DNA from: JBFMFR01 sp040752025
Lineage (GTDB): Bacteria; Chloroflexota; Anaerolineae; Anaerolineales; UBA4823
Direction: 5' to 3'
Assembly (NCBI GenBank): GCA_040752025.1
Contig: JBFMFR010000080.1
Location: 1 to 15,899 of the forward strand
DNA: 15,899 nt
Made by a program: the position numbers and the translations under genes. This document shows, one piece after another, positions 8,091-15,899 of this stretch (its first letter is position 1; every line of letters begins with the position of its first letter). The notes beneath the pieces are model-generated. The model ran no database searches. It was not told the DNA's origin and saw only the letters and a program-made list of their open reading frames with translations.

Positions 8091-9889
8091 CCCAGGCTCC
8101 CCCTCCCAGTGAAGATGCTTTGCTCAAAGGGTTCGATCCCCAGGTTACGCGCCGCCTGGTCTCTTTCTTACGGCCCTACCAGGCCCGGCTATGGTTTTCT
8201 ACACTGCTCATGCTGGTCAACTCCATCGCCGCGGTGGCTGGCCCCTATCTGGTAAAAGTGGCGGTCGACTCTGGGCTGCAAGCCGGCTCTCTGCGCACCT
8301 TGCAGCAGGTAATCCTGCTTTACCTGCTGGCTGCCGCGATCCAGTGGCTTTCGATCTTTATCCGCGTAAACATTATGGCGCGCGTAGGCCAGTCAATCAT
8401 CTACGATCTGCGGGCACGCCTGTTCGAACACTTGCAGTGCCTCTCATTGAGCTTCTACAGCCGGTTCAGCGTTGGAAGGGTGATCACACGAGTGATCAAC
8501 GATGTGGGTGTTGTGCGTGAGTTCATCGTATGGGCAATACTGGCTATTGCCCGCGACCTGTTTAACGTGATTGGAATTCTGATCACCATGCTGGCACTGA
8601 ATCTGCATCTCTCCCTGATCACCTTCTCCGTTCTTCCCATTATGGTCGTAATCACGGTACTGTTCCGCAAAAAAGCCCGCGAGAACTATCGCCAGGTCCG
8701 CACTGCGATCAGTTGGGTCAACTCCGTACTGGCTGAGAACATCAACGGCGTGCGCGTGATCCAGGCGTTCTCGCGCCAGGCGCACAATTATGAATTCTTC
8801 AGCCAGCAAGTGAACAAGAATAACCTGACAACCAACCTGAATGCCGCCCGCATCGCGGCTGCTTTCCCTGCCGCCATTGATTTCTTAGGGGCCTTGGCGG
8901 TCGGATTGATCATCTGGTTGGGCGGCAGAGCGGTCCTGGATGTTGAAGCCAGCAATACCATCACACCTGGCATCCTGGTAGCGTTCATCCTCTACATCGA
9001 CCGCTTTTTCGATCCTATTCGCGATCTCAGCCAGCGCTATGACTCCTTCCAATCCACAATGGCAAGCGGCGAGCGCATCTTCTCCCTGCTCGACACCCCA
9101 CCTGAAATTGTAGATACGCCAGACGCTGTCCAATTGCCGCCAATTGGCGGTGAAGTGCAGTTCGAAAACGTTTCCTTTCACTACTCAGACGATCCGGCGC
9201 CGGTATTAGAAGAAATCAACCTGCATATCCAACCAGGTGAAACCATCGCTTTGGTTGGCAAGACCGGCGCGGGCAAATCCACCCTGGTCAAACTGGTCAG
9301 TCGCTTCCACGATCCTACCCAGGGTCGCCTGCTGGTCGATGGTCACGATCTGCGCACCGTTACACAGCAAAGTTTGCGCAGCCAGATGGGCATCGTACTG
9401 CAAGACCCTTTCCTTTTCGCCGGTTCAGTAGCTGAAAACATCCGCTTTGGTCGCCTGGATGCTTCTGACGATGAGGTAATTGCCGCCGCCAGGGCCGTAG
9501 GAGCGCACGAATTTATTACCCATCTGCGAGATGGATATGAAACCCCAGTAGAAGAAGGAGGGGTAGCGCTTTCTGTAGGACAACGTCAACTCATTTCGTT
9601 TGCCCGAGCCTTACTGGCTAATCCGCGCATCCTGATTCTAGATGAGGCCACTTCCAGCGTAGATACCCAGACCGAACGAGTGATTCAGCAAGCTCTCTCG
9701 CAACTGCTTATGGATCGAACAGCCTTCGTTATCGCACACCGTCTCTCCACGATCGTGAATGCCGACCGGATTATTGTCATTCACGATGGGCGCATCGTTG
9801 AACAGGGCAACCACCGTGAGCTGATCGCACAGCGCGGCGTCTATTGGCAGTTATATCAAATGGGCTTTGAAGCACAGGAAAACGCTTGA
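8087..9889 (+). CDS. ABC exporter half-transporter, catalytic-site subunit
   Basis: This 600-aa partner subunit has the same layout: six membrane segments, then an ATPase domain with Walker A GKTGAGKST (Lys397), Q-loop GIVLQDPFLFAG, Walker B RILILDEATSSVDT with the catalytic Glu520, and VIAHRLST with the switch His. Its signature motif is LSVGQ (495-499) in place of LSGGQ. Since each ATP site uses the Walker motifs of one subunit and the signature of the other, the two altered motifs fall in the same composite site. The intact Glu520 faces the intact LSGGQ of the partner. This is what is known for heterodimeric type I exporters and supports a one-active-site machine. The ATGA overlap implies equal, coupled synthesis of both chains. 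Substrate is not readable. Confidence 0.94.
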   Translation: MTQAPPPSEDALLKGFDPQVTRRLVSFLRPYQARLWFSTLLMLVNSIAAVAGPYLVKVAVDSGLQAGSLRTLQQVILLYLLAAAIQWLSIFIRVNIMARVGQSIIYDLRARLFEHLQCLSLSFYSRFSVGRVITRVINDVGVVREFIVWAILAIARDLFNVIGILITMLALNLHLSLITFSVLPIMVVITVLFRKKARENYRQVRTAISWVNSVLAENINGVRVIQAFSRQAHNYEFFSQQVNKNNLTTNLNAARIAAAFPAAIDFLGALAVGLIIWLGGRAVLDVEASNTITPGILVAFILYIDRFFDPIRDLSQRYDSFQSTMASGERIFSLLDTPPEIVDTPDAVQLPPIGGEVQFENVSFHYSDDPAPVLEEINLHIQPGETIALVGKTGAGKSTLVKLVSRFHDPTQGRLLVDGHDLRTVTQQSLRSQMGIVLQDPFLFAGSVAENIRFGRLDASDDEVIAAARAVGAHEFITHLRDGYETPVEEGGVALSVGQRQLISFARALLANPRILILDEATSSVDTQTERVIQQALSQLLMDRTAFVIAHRLSTIVNADRIIVIHDGRIVEQGNHRELIAQRGVYWQLYQMGFEAQENA

Positions 9890-9933
9890 TTTGGCACTTC
9901 AGTTGCCCGCGACTTTTTACCTCAATCTAACAA

Positions 9934-9959
9934 ACCCTGGCCATGCAGCAGGGTGTTTT
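9934..9959 (+). terminator. Weak intrinsic terminator after the ABC pair
   Basis: ACCCTG (9934-9939) and CAGGGT (9949-9954) form a 6-bp stem with a 9-base loop, followed by GTTTT (9955-9959). It lies 45 bases after the exporter stop codon. The stem is short and the T-run has only four bases, so read-through into the next gene is likely. Confidence 0.4.
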
Positions 9960-9986
9960 GTGGTTTAATTAGCACAACTTATTATT

Positions 9987-12032
9987 ATGGCCAGCAACAC
10001 CCCTTCTCCCCGCTTTTCTTCCTCTCGCAAGACGCTTCGCAACATCTTGCTGATTTTGGTCGGCCTGATTTTGGCCCTGGTAGTTCTCTATGCCTGGCCG
10101 GTCATCTCACCCCGGGTTCAGTCCACACAACTCCGCTCACCGACTTTCACACTGACCTCTACGCCCCAGGCCACGAGCACGCCCTCTGCCACGCTGCCTC
10201 CACCCCCATCAGAAACGCCCATCCCGCCCGCCGATCTGGCCCTCTTGCCCACCTCCTTGCCAGCGCTGCCCTTCACCCCACTTCGTGAGGGGTTGGTCAT
10301 CCTGGCAATGGAAGAAGACAGCTATTCACACCTATTTGCTTACAAGCCCGACGACATTCCATTCACCCGGCTGACTTCCGGCAACTGGAACGATATCATG
10401 CCAGACATCAGTCCAGATGGCAAAATGGTGGCCTTCGCTTCCAACCGAGATGGCTTTTGGGACCTGTATATTATGGATCTGGCCAATGGTGATGTACAGC
10501 GCCTGACCGAAACACCAGAATACGACGCCTCACCCAGTTGGTCGCCAGATGGACTCTGGCTGGCGTACGAAACCTACCTTCCAGATGAGCAAATAGGCAG
10601 CAATCTGGAGGTTTTTATCCGTCCCATCGATGATTCTCAGTCTGCTATTCGCCTCACCGAGGATCCTCAGGCAGATTTTTCTCCCACCTGGTCCCCCCAG
10701 GGCCGCCAGGTAGCCTTCATCTCCACACGTACAGGTGAAGATGAAGTCTGGCTGGCCGATTTGGACCGCGTCGAAGACCGTTTCACCAACGTCAGCTTGA
10801 ACAGACATGCTCTGGAGGCGCACCCTGCCTGGTCTCCGGATGGCACACGCCTGGCCTGGTCGTCGAAATCAGACGACGGCCTGCAAAACCTCTACGTTTG
10901 GGACACCACCCGCCCAGGCGACAGGCCTGTTCTGGTGAACACCGGCGATTGGGCTACCTGGGGGCCGGATGGAGATGCCTTGCTGACTTCCCTCTCCACT
11001 CCCAACCGCACCTATCTCACCGGTTACAGCCTGCAAACTCCTGGGCTGATCCTCCCAATCCTGGCGCTCAACGGCCCGCTTTCAGGGGTCAGTTGGAGCC
11101 AGCACGGGTTGGGAAACCTGCCCCCGGCTTTCGAACAGGCTGCTCTTCTGACTCCTGCTCCCATCTGGTCCGAAATTGTTGCCCCCGGCAGTGATCTCCC
11201 TGGCGGGCGGCAAAAACTGGTCACTCTGGAAGATGTCGAAGCGCCCCTGCCTGTTCTACAAGATCGTGTAGATGAATCCTTCAATGCCCTGCGGCAGCGC
11301 CTGAACCTGGAAGTGGGCTGGGACTTTCTCGCCACCTTAGAAGACGCCTATACCCCTCTCAGCACTGTCCTAGGCCCTGGCATGGCCGAAGATTGGCTCT
11401 ATACCGGGCGGGCTTTTCGCTTCAATTCAGCCCCACTCAATGCGGGTTGGGTGACTTTGGTACGCGAGGATTATGGACCGCAAACCTACTGGCGCATCTT
11501 CTTGCGCACACGCTTTCAGGATGGCTCACAAGGCAAGCCTCTCAACCAGCGGCCCTGGGACCTAAACGCGCGCCTGTCTGGCGATCCAATCGCTTACGAA
11601 CAGGGCGGCGCCTGGGAACCAGTCCTCCCCGGATACTGGCTCGATTTCACCCAACTGGCTGCTGCTTACGGGTGGGAGCGAATGCCGGCCCTATCCGCCT
11701 GGCGGTTGGCATTCTCAGCCACGCGCTTCAACGAATACGTCAATACCAGCGGCCTGGATTGGCTCACTGCCATGATGGAGGTTTATCCACGCGCTGCCCT
11801 CAACACCGCTACACCTGTGCCTTCTCCCACGATTTCACCTACCCCCACCAAGATACCCACCCGCACCCTGACGCCCACCCGCACTCCCTGGCTGTCGCGC
11901 ACACCTACCCCAACGCGTACGCTGATCCCTACGCGCACACCGACCTCCACCTACACCCCCACGCCCTCACTGACGCCGACACAAACCATCACCCCTACTT
12001 CTACACCTAAAGATAGAATTGCTCCCAATTAG
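9987..12032 (+). CDS. Membrane-anchored PD40/TolB-like beta-propeller protein
   Basis: This 681-aa envelope protein starts with a basic stretch and one membrane helix (about residues 19-41, signal anchor), then a Thr/Pro/Ser spacer (about 48-86). A series of PD40/WD40-like blades follows, recognisable by ISPDGKMVAFAS, WSPDGLWLAYET, WSPQGRQVAFIS, WSPDGTRLAWSS and a weaker WGPDGDALLTS. Residues about 390-605 form a second domain without a name known to me, containing LEVGWDFLATLEDAY, DWLYTGRAF, VREDYGPQTYWRIF and SGLDWLTAMMEVYP. A long Thr/Pro tail (from residue 609) ends the chain. The function may be binding of an extracellular polymer or partner; no catalytic motif is evident. No ribosome binding site precedes the ATG. 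The M23 peptidase gene starts two bases after its stop, so the two are probably one operon. Confidence 0.82.
   Translation: MASNTPSPRFSSSRKTLRNILLILVGLILALVVLYAWPVISPRVQSTQLRSPTFTLTSTPQATSTPSATLPPPPSETPIPPADLALLPTSLPALPFTPLREGLVILAMEEDSYSHLFAYKPDDIPFTRLTSGNWNDIMPDISPDGKMVAFASNRDGFWDLYIMDLANGDVQRLTETPEYDASPSWSPDGLWLAYETYLPDEQIGSNLEVFIRPIDDSQSAIRLTEDPQADFSPTWSPQGRQVAFISTRTGEDEVWLADLDRVEDRFTNVSLNRHALEAHPAWSPDGTRLAWSSKSDDGLQNLYVWDTTRPGDRPVLVNTGDWATWGPDGDALLTSLSTPNRTYLTGYSLQTPGLILPILALNGPLSGVSWSQHGLGNLPPAFEQAALLTPAPIWSEIVAPGSDLPGGRQKLVTLEDVEAPLPVLQDRVDESFNALRQRLNLEVGWDFLATLEDAYTPLSTVLGPGMAEDWLYTGRAFRFNSAPLNAGWVTLVREDYGPQTYWRIFLRTRFQDGSQGKPLNQRPWDLNARLSGDPIAYEQGGAWEPVLPGYWLDFTQLAAAYGWERMPALSAWRLAFSATRFNEYVNTSGLDWLTAMMEVYPRAALNTATPVPSPTISPTPTKIPTRTLTPTRTPWLSRTPTPTRTLIPTRTPTSTYTPTPSLTPTQTITPTSTPKDRIAPN
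11811..12009 (+). repeat. Degenerate Thr/Pro-coding repeat tract
   Basis: About 200 bases built from irregular repeats of ACC/CCC/ACG/CGC codons encode the tail of the propeller protein, with units such as TPTPTRT, IPTRTPT and TLTPTRTP. The tract is imperfect, so it behaves as a low-complexity spacer more than a strict tandem array. Similar but shorter Thr/Pro runs occur near the N-termini of the two neighbouring lipoproteins. Such tracts may be prone to length change by slippage; this is inference. Confidence 0.6.
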
Positions 12033-12034
12033 AC

Positions 12035-13228
12035 ATGCGCCGTAAAAATATCACTCACTTATTGTTAGGACGGCGAACATTCCTGTTCCGGCTTTGCCTG
12101 GGTCTGGTGCTCGCAAGTTTATCCGCAGGTTGTGCTCTGCGAACCTCAGCCTCACCCGTTTCGTCCGTTCCAGAACCAGAGACCTCCACCCCGCTGGCTA
12201 CCCCGCTGCCCAGTCCAACGCCGCTTCTCGCCATGCTGTCCGGATCACCAACCGGCGAACCCACCTCGGCCGTTCCCCCGCTTCAGGCACTGAATCCGCC
12301 GCCCTCGCCTGTACCTGCGCCGCTGCGCTTCACTTTTCCAACCCTGCCGGCCGATCCAGTCACAATCTGGCGACCTCCCTTGTACCCTACCCCCTGGGAA
12401 CCAACCCCTTACGATCACTTCTATTTTACGCGCCCAATTGGAGCCAACGAGGTCAACTGGCCTCTGGCAAAATATCGTTATGGCGGCATATTCTTTGAAA
12501 ACACCATCCATACGGGTGTGGATATCTCGGCTCCCACCAACACCCCCGTCATGGCCGCCGGCCCAGGCACGGTCATGTGGTCCGGTTTCGGCTTGACTTC
12601 CTTCACCGATGATCCTACCGACCCTTATGGATTGGCGATTTCGATCAAGCACGATTTCGGCTACCAGGGGCAGTCGCTTTACACAGTTTATGGACATCTG
12701 GACAAAGCCTTCGTAATTCGCGGCCAGCGCGTCGAGAGCGGCGATGTGATCGGCCTGGTGGGTGAAACCGGGCATGCCACCGGACCGCACCTGCACTTCG
12801 AGGTGCGCGTCGGAGATAACGATTACAACGTCTCTCGCAACCCCGAGTTATGGCTGTCCCCGCCGCAAGGTTGGGGAGTCATGGCAGCACAGGTGCTCAA
12901 ATCGGACGGCTCGTTGCTCGAACGTTACATCGTCAACATTCGCGCCTACGAAAACAACCAATACTGGTACGTTTTCACCTACGGTGGAAAAACCGTCAAT
13001 GGCGACCCTTACTACCGGGAAAACATGGTGATCGGCGACCTGCCCACCGGCAAATACGCCGTTTGGATCGAATATGAAGGCACCATCTACAACCTGGACG
13101 TTCAAATCCAGCCCGGCATGGTCGCCTATTTCCGCTTCGTCGGCAGTAAAGGCTTCACCGCCACCGCTCCCCCCACGCCTATTCCAGCATTCACACCGCC
13201 TGTCATTACAACGACATCCACCCCTTGA
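12035..13228 (+). CDS. M23 family metallopeptidase lipoprotein
   Basis: This is a predicted cell-wall-active zinc endopeptidase of 397 aa. The N-terminus has a basic region with GRRTFLF (Arg13-Arg14), a hydrophobic stretch and LSAGC, giving a lipidated Cys33. The RRxFL pattern resembles a Tat signal. A Pro-rich spacer (about 40-110) leads to the LytM/M23 domain (about 140-270). Its zinc ligands are His159 and Asp163 in HTGVD and His254 in HLHFEV; His221 (YGHLD) and His252 complete the active site. All expected residues are present, so it should be active. The last 110 residues resemble a small beta-sandwich (GDLPTGKYAVWIEYEG), ending in a Thr/Pro tail. It follows the propeller gene by two bases and has no separate ribosome binding site. 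Its TGA stop lies inside the -35 box of recA. Confidence 0.88.
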   Translation: MRRKNITHLLLGRRTFLFRLCLGLVLASLSAGCALRTSASPVSSVPEPETSTPLATPLPSPTPLLAMLSGSPTGEPTSAVPPLQALNPPPSPVPAPLRFTFPTLPADPVTIWRPPLYPTPWEPTPYDHFYFTRPIGANEVNWPLAKYRYGGIFFENTIHTGVDISAPTNTPVMAAGPGTVMWSGFGLTSFTDDPTDPYGLAISIKHDFGYQGQSLYTVYGHLDKAFVIRGQRVESGDVIGLVGETGHATGPHLHFEVRVGDNDYNVSRNPELWLSPPQGWGVMAAQVLKSDGSLLERYIVNIRAYENNQYWYVFTYGGKTVNGDPYYRENMVIGDLPTGKYAVWIEYEGTIYNLDVQIQPGMVAYFRFVGSKGFTATAPPTPIPAFTPPVITTTSTP

Positions 13229-13252
13229 CAAATAGAACGCTTGTGCTACACT
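13225..13252 (+). promoter_or_regulatory. recA promoter
   Basis: A perfect TTGACA (13225-13230) is followed after 16 bases by TACACT (13247-13252), with a TG at 13244-13245 giving an extended -10 (TGcTACACT). This is the best sigma-70-type promoter in the window. The -35 overlaps the stop codon of the M23 gene (TGA, 13226-13228). The predicted start near 13259 leaves a 5' leader of about 60 bases with AGGAG (13308-13312) before recA. Confidence 0.8.
13233..13248 (+). promoter_or_regulatory. LexA-type SOS operator candidate
   Basis: TAGAAC (13233-13238) and GTGCTA (13243-13248) are inverted arms around GCTT with one mismatch. The core fits GAAC-N4-GTTC, the established LexA box of Bacillus and other Gram-positive-type SOS systems, except for one base (GTGC in place of GTTC). 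It fills the spacer between -35 and -10 and touches the -10, where a repressor would block RNA polymerase. Together with the position in front of recA this makes SOS control likely, though no lexA gene is in the window. Confidence 0.6.
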
Positions 13253-13321
13253 TAGAGACTGATTTTGCATCGTCATAGAATTTTGTGGAACCGAACTTTC
13301 AGTAACCAGGAGTGACTATTT

Positions 13322-14409
<1,088 letters not shown>

Positions 14410-14413
<4 letters not shown>

Positions 14414-15000
14414 ATCTGCGCGCGAAAGCCGTATTGCGCCAATCTGTCGCCAGGCTGGTGCAGTACGGTTTACTGCTTGCCCTGGGGTTGTGCCTGCTCT
14501 CGGCCTGTAATGCTGATGGTAGCACCGCCCCAGGGCAAGATGCGCCTATTTTTCGGGCACCGACCTCCGTACCGCAAACACCCCTGGTGGTTGCTCAACC
14601 CAGCCCCAGCCCAACCCCCAACCCGATCCGGGTCAACCCGCGCCCCAGCGCCACGCCTGCCTGCACGGATGATTTGCGCTTCCTGGAAGATCTGACCGTC
14701 CCCGACGGCGCCCAGGTTGAACCAGGCGCCGTTATCGATAAGCGTTGGAAAGTGGAGAACGCCGGCACCTGCAACTGGGATGAGCGCTACCGCCTGCGCC
14801 TGATCGAAGGCCCCAACCTGGGCGCGCCTGAAGAACAGGCGCTTTACCCCGCCCGGGGTAACACCCAGGCCGAAATTCGCATCCTCTTCACCGCCCCTGC
14901 CGAACCGGGCATCTACCGCAGCGCCTGGCAGGCCTTCGATCCGCAGGGACAAGCGTTTGGGGAGATGATCTATATTCAGATTAGTGTAGCCGCGCCGTGA
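14410..15000 (+). CDS. Lipoprotein with NBR1-like Ig domain
   Basis: This 196-aa exported protein has a basic N-terminus, a hydrophobic helix and a canonical lipobox LSAC (Cys33). A Pro/Thr/Ser spacer (about 40-80) carries a single Ig-like domain (about 83-195). The domain contains FLEDLTVPDGAQVEPG, KRWKVENAGTCNW, FTAPAEPGIYRSAWQAFDPQ and a final IYIQISV strand. This pattern matches the NBR1 central Ig-like family that I associate with surface proteins of Chloroflexota. It likely sits on the outer face of the membrane and binds a protein or glycan; the ligand is unknown. The start ATG overlaps the recA stop (ATGA, 14410-14413), so it should be translated from the recA message, which is an unexpected partner for an envelope protein. 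No gene of this frame follows before the convergent toxin gene. Confidence 0.85.
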
Positions 15001-15094
15001 AAACCCCGGCCTGAACCAGGCAATCCTCTTTGCCAAAGGGTTTGAGGCAGATCATCTCAAAATTGCGACGATCTCCGTATTGGAGCACTGACCA

Positions 15095-15478
15095 TCAAGC
15101 TCGCTCAGAGTGATTTTCCAGCCAGGCGGAGATCTGTTCCAGACCTGCCGATCCCTGGGCGCATTGAAGCGTAAACGCTGCCAGTTCGGCATTGCTGGCC
15201 GTCAAATGATACCCATTGATTCGTAAAAACAACCCGGCAGCCGTGATGGCGGTTCGTTTGTTGCCGTCCACAAAGGTGTGATTGCCGATCAGGCTTTCCA
15301 GCAAGGCCCCAGCCTTCGAGAACACATCCGCATAAAGATCTTGCCCATCAAAAGTAGCCTGCGGGCGCGCCACTGCGGATAATAGCAAGCCAATATCGCG
15401 CACGCCAGGCGCTCCGCCGGTCTCAGCAGTCAGGCGGGCATGGATAAAAAGTACCTGCTCTGCAGTCAGGTAATTCAT
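15095..15478 (-). CDS. doc: Doc/Fic-fold death-on-curing family toxin
   Basis: This 127-aa protein is the usual length for Doc toxins. The catalytic loop HTFVDGNKRT (His67, Asp71, Asn73, Lys74, Arg75) matches the Doc form of the Fic motif, HxFx[DN][AG]NKR. Doc proteins transfer phosphate to elongation factor Tu and halt translation. The upstream helix LTAEQVLFIHARLTAETGG and the GVRDIGLLLSAVARPQATF segment are typical of the family. The gene begins three bases after the stop of the antitoxin gene and should be translated from the same message. All catalytic residues are intact, so the toxin looks functional. It converges on the recA operon, whose last gene ends 94 bases away. The partner is an AbrB-fold protein and not Phd, which is known for other Doc modules but less studied. 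Confidence 0.9.
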   Translation of the reverse strand: MNYLTAEQVLFIHARLTAETGGAPGVRDIGLLLSAVARPQATFDGQDLYADVFSKAGALLESLIGNHTFVDGNKRTAITAAGLFLRINGYHLTASNAELAAFTLQCAQGSAGLEQISAWLENHSERA

Positions 15479-15481
15479 CGG

Positions 15482-15727
15482 CTATTTGGCCAGTTCTTCC
15501 AACGCGGGGCGATATTCCTCGAGGAACTCCGCCACTTGCCGGGCAAATTTCTCATCTACGCCCGATATAGCCAAAGGTATCTCCACAGGCTTCAAGACCA
15601 ACTGGCGATTTTCTTGATCCAGATCTACTTCAACTTCAGCACCCTCGTGAATCTCCAGAAATTCCAGGGCATCACGAGGCAGCGAGACCACCAGGCTGTT
15701 TCCAGTGCGAAAAACTTTTCGTCGCAT
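15482..15727 (-). CDS. AbrB/MazE-fold antitoxin of the Doc module
   Basis: An 81-aa DNA-binding antitoxin. Residues 1-47 form the swapped-hairpin AbrB/SpoVT/MazE domain (RKVFRTGNSLVVSLPRDALE, then GAEVEVDLDQENRQLVL). Residues about 55-81 are a charged helix (KFARQVAEFLEEYRPALEEL) that probably wraps and neutralises the toxin. The ATG lies four bases after GGAGG (CCTCC at 15732-15736 on the plus strand). It is upstream of the toxin gene with a 3-base gap, the normal antitoxin-first order. A perfect palindrome over the promoter suggests autorepression by the antitoxin or complex. The family assignment is firm; the neutralising role is inferred from operon order. Confidence 0.88.
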   Translation of the reverse strand: MRRKVFRTGNSLVVSLPRDALEFLEIHEGAEVEVDLDQENRQLVLKPVEIPLAISGVDEKFARQVAEFLEEYRPALEELAK

Positions 15728-15739
15728 TTTACCTCCGCG

Positions 15740-15766
15740 TACTTACAATGTAAGTATATCATGATA
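15740..15766. promoter_or_regulatory. Operator candidates of the toxin-antitoxin operon
   Basis: TACTTACAATGTAAGTA (15740-15756) is a perfect palindrome with 8-bp arms around one base. It is followed without a gap by a second palindrome, TATCATGATA (15757-15766). Both lie just upstream of the antitoxin gene. The first covers part of the -10 box and the predicted transcription start, the standard place for an AbrB-fold antitoxin to bind. The second covers the rest of the extended -10. Confidence 0.65.
15753..15761 (-). promoter_or_regulatory. Promoter -10 of the toxin-antitoxin operon
   Basis: On the minus strand TGATATACT (read from 15761 to 15753) is an extended -10 (TGn plus TATACT). No good -35 box is seen 16-18 bases upstream. 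Transcription would start near 15746, inside the palindromic operator, about 20 bases before the antitoxin ATG. Confidence 0.5.
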
Positions 15767-15777
15767 AAGATATTTCT

Positions 15778-15899
15778 CTACCGTACATTTGAAACTATCG
15801 ACACGGGATGAAACCAAAAAACAGGTTCAAAATAAAGATCGCGTTTCAAAGCGCACTTGAGCCAATCCAGGCCGAGGCGAAAAAGGCTCTTGTCGATCC
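15778..15899 (-). CDS. Edge fragment, possibly 3' end of a transposase
   Basis: A minus-strand frame enters from the right edge and runs 39 codons to a TAG at 15778-15780. The piece SLFRLGLDWLKCALKRD resembles the C-terminal helix of several IS4-type transposases, but this is from memory of the pattern and cannot be checked on so short a piece. If right, an insertion sequence would end within about 60 bases of the toxin-antitoxin genes. The competing reading is a plus-strand frame beginning with ATG at 15808 and open to the edge (MKPKNRFKIKIAFQ). It has no ribosome binding site. Only sequence beyond the window can decide. Confidence 0.28.
   Translation of the reverse strand, partial: IDKSLFRLGLDWLKCALKRDLYFEPVFWFHPVSIVSNVR

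Noticed and set aside
11393..12010. Long open frame antiphase to the propeller gene, with a His/Asp-rich end
   Set aside because: It is a shadow of the Thr/Pro codon tract read in another frame and has no start signal.
15010..15035. Hairpin GCCTG-AAC-CAGGC between the convergent operons as a terminator
   Set aside because: Only 5 bp with a 3-base loop and no T-run behind it; too weak to call, though a terminator is expected in this 94-base gap.
15808..15899. Plus-strand frame MKPKNRFKIKIAFQ running off the right edge
   Set aside because: No ribosome binding site or promoter is clear, and a minus-strand transposase-like frame competes over the same bases; kept only as an alternative.

Overview
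The window looks like a chromosomal segment of a Chloroflexota bacterium, most likely class Anaerolineae. This is inferred from protein style, not from a marker tree. Exported proteins carry long Thr/Pro-rich spacers, there is an NBR1-type Ig-like lipoprotein, and there is a beta-propeller protein with a C-terminal domain I associate with that group. Base composition is moderately GC-rich. The recA region looks the most GC-rich at third codon positions, and the two ends of the window look more AT-rich.

Layout. Positions 1-267 hold no convincing gene. A DegV-family fatty-acid-binding protein (268-1116) is closed by a long near-perfect hairpin (1146-1190). A promoter candidate then leads to two tandem, translationally coupled paralogs of the ParB/SbnI/SerK fold (1262-2928). 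Next is a same-strand run: a membrane histidine kinase with three GAF domains (2955-5783), a small unknown protein (5848-6255) and two ABC exporter half-transporters that overlap by ATGA (6273-9889). The two halves form a textbook asymmetric heterodimer: one has Asp in place of the catalytic Glu, the other a degenerate signature motif.

After a weak terminator hairpin comes an envelope pair: a membrane-anchored PD40/TolB-like propeller protein (9987-12032) and an M23 metallopeptidase lipoprotein (12035-13228). recA follows (13322-14413). Its -35 box overlaps the peptidase stop codon, and a LexA-type dyad lies between its -35 and -10 boxes. recA overlaps by ATGA a small lipoprotein gene with an NBR1-like Ig domain (14410-15000).

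On the opposite strand, converging on that operon, is a toxin-antitoxin pair: an AbrB/MazE-fold antitoxin (15482-15727) and a Doc/Fic-fold toxin (15095-15478). A perfect 17-nt palindrome lies over its promoter. The right edge cuts into a reading frame that may be the end of a transposase.

Most genes belong to known families. The parts that merit attention are the tandem SerK/SbnI-like pair, the coupling of recA to an exported Ig-like lipoprotein, the recA operator, and the architecture of the toxin-antitoxin promoter. I see no clear evidence of an entirely new defence or mobile system.
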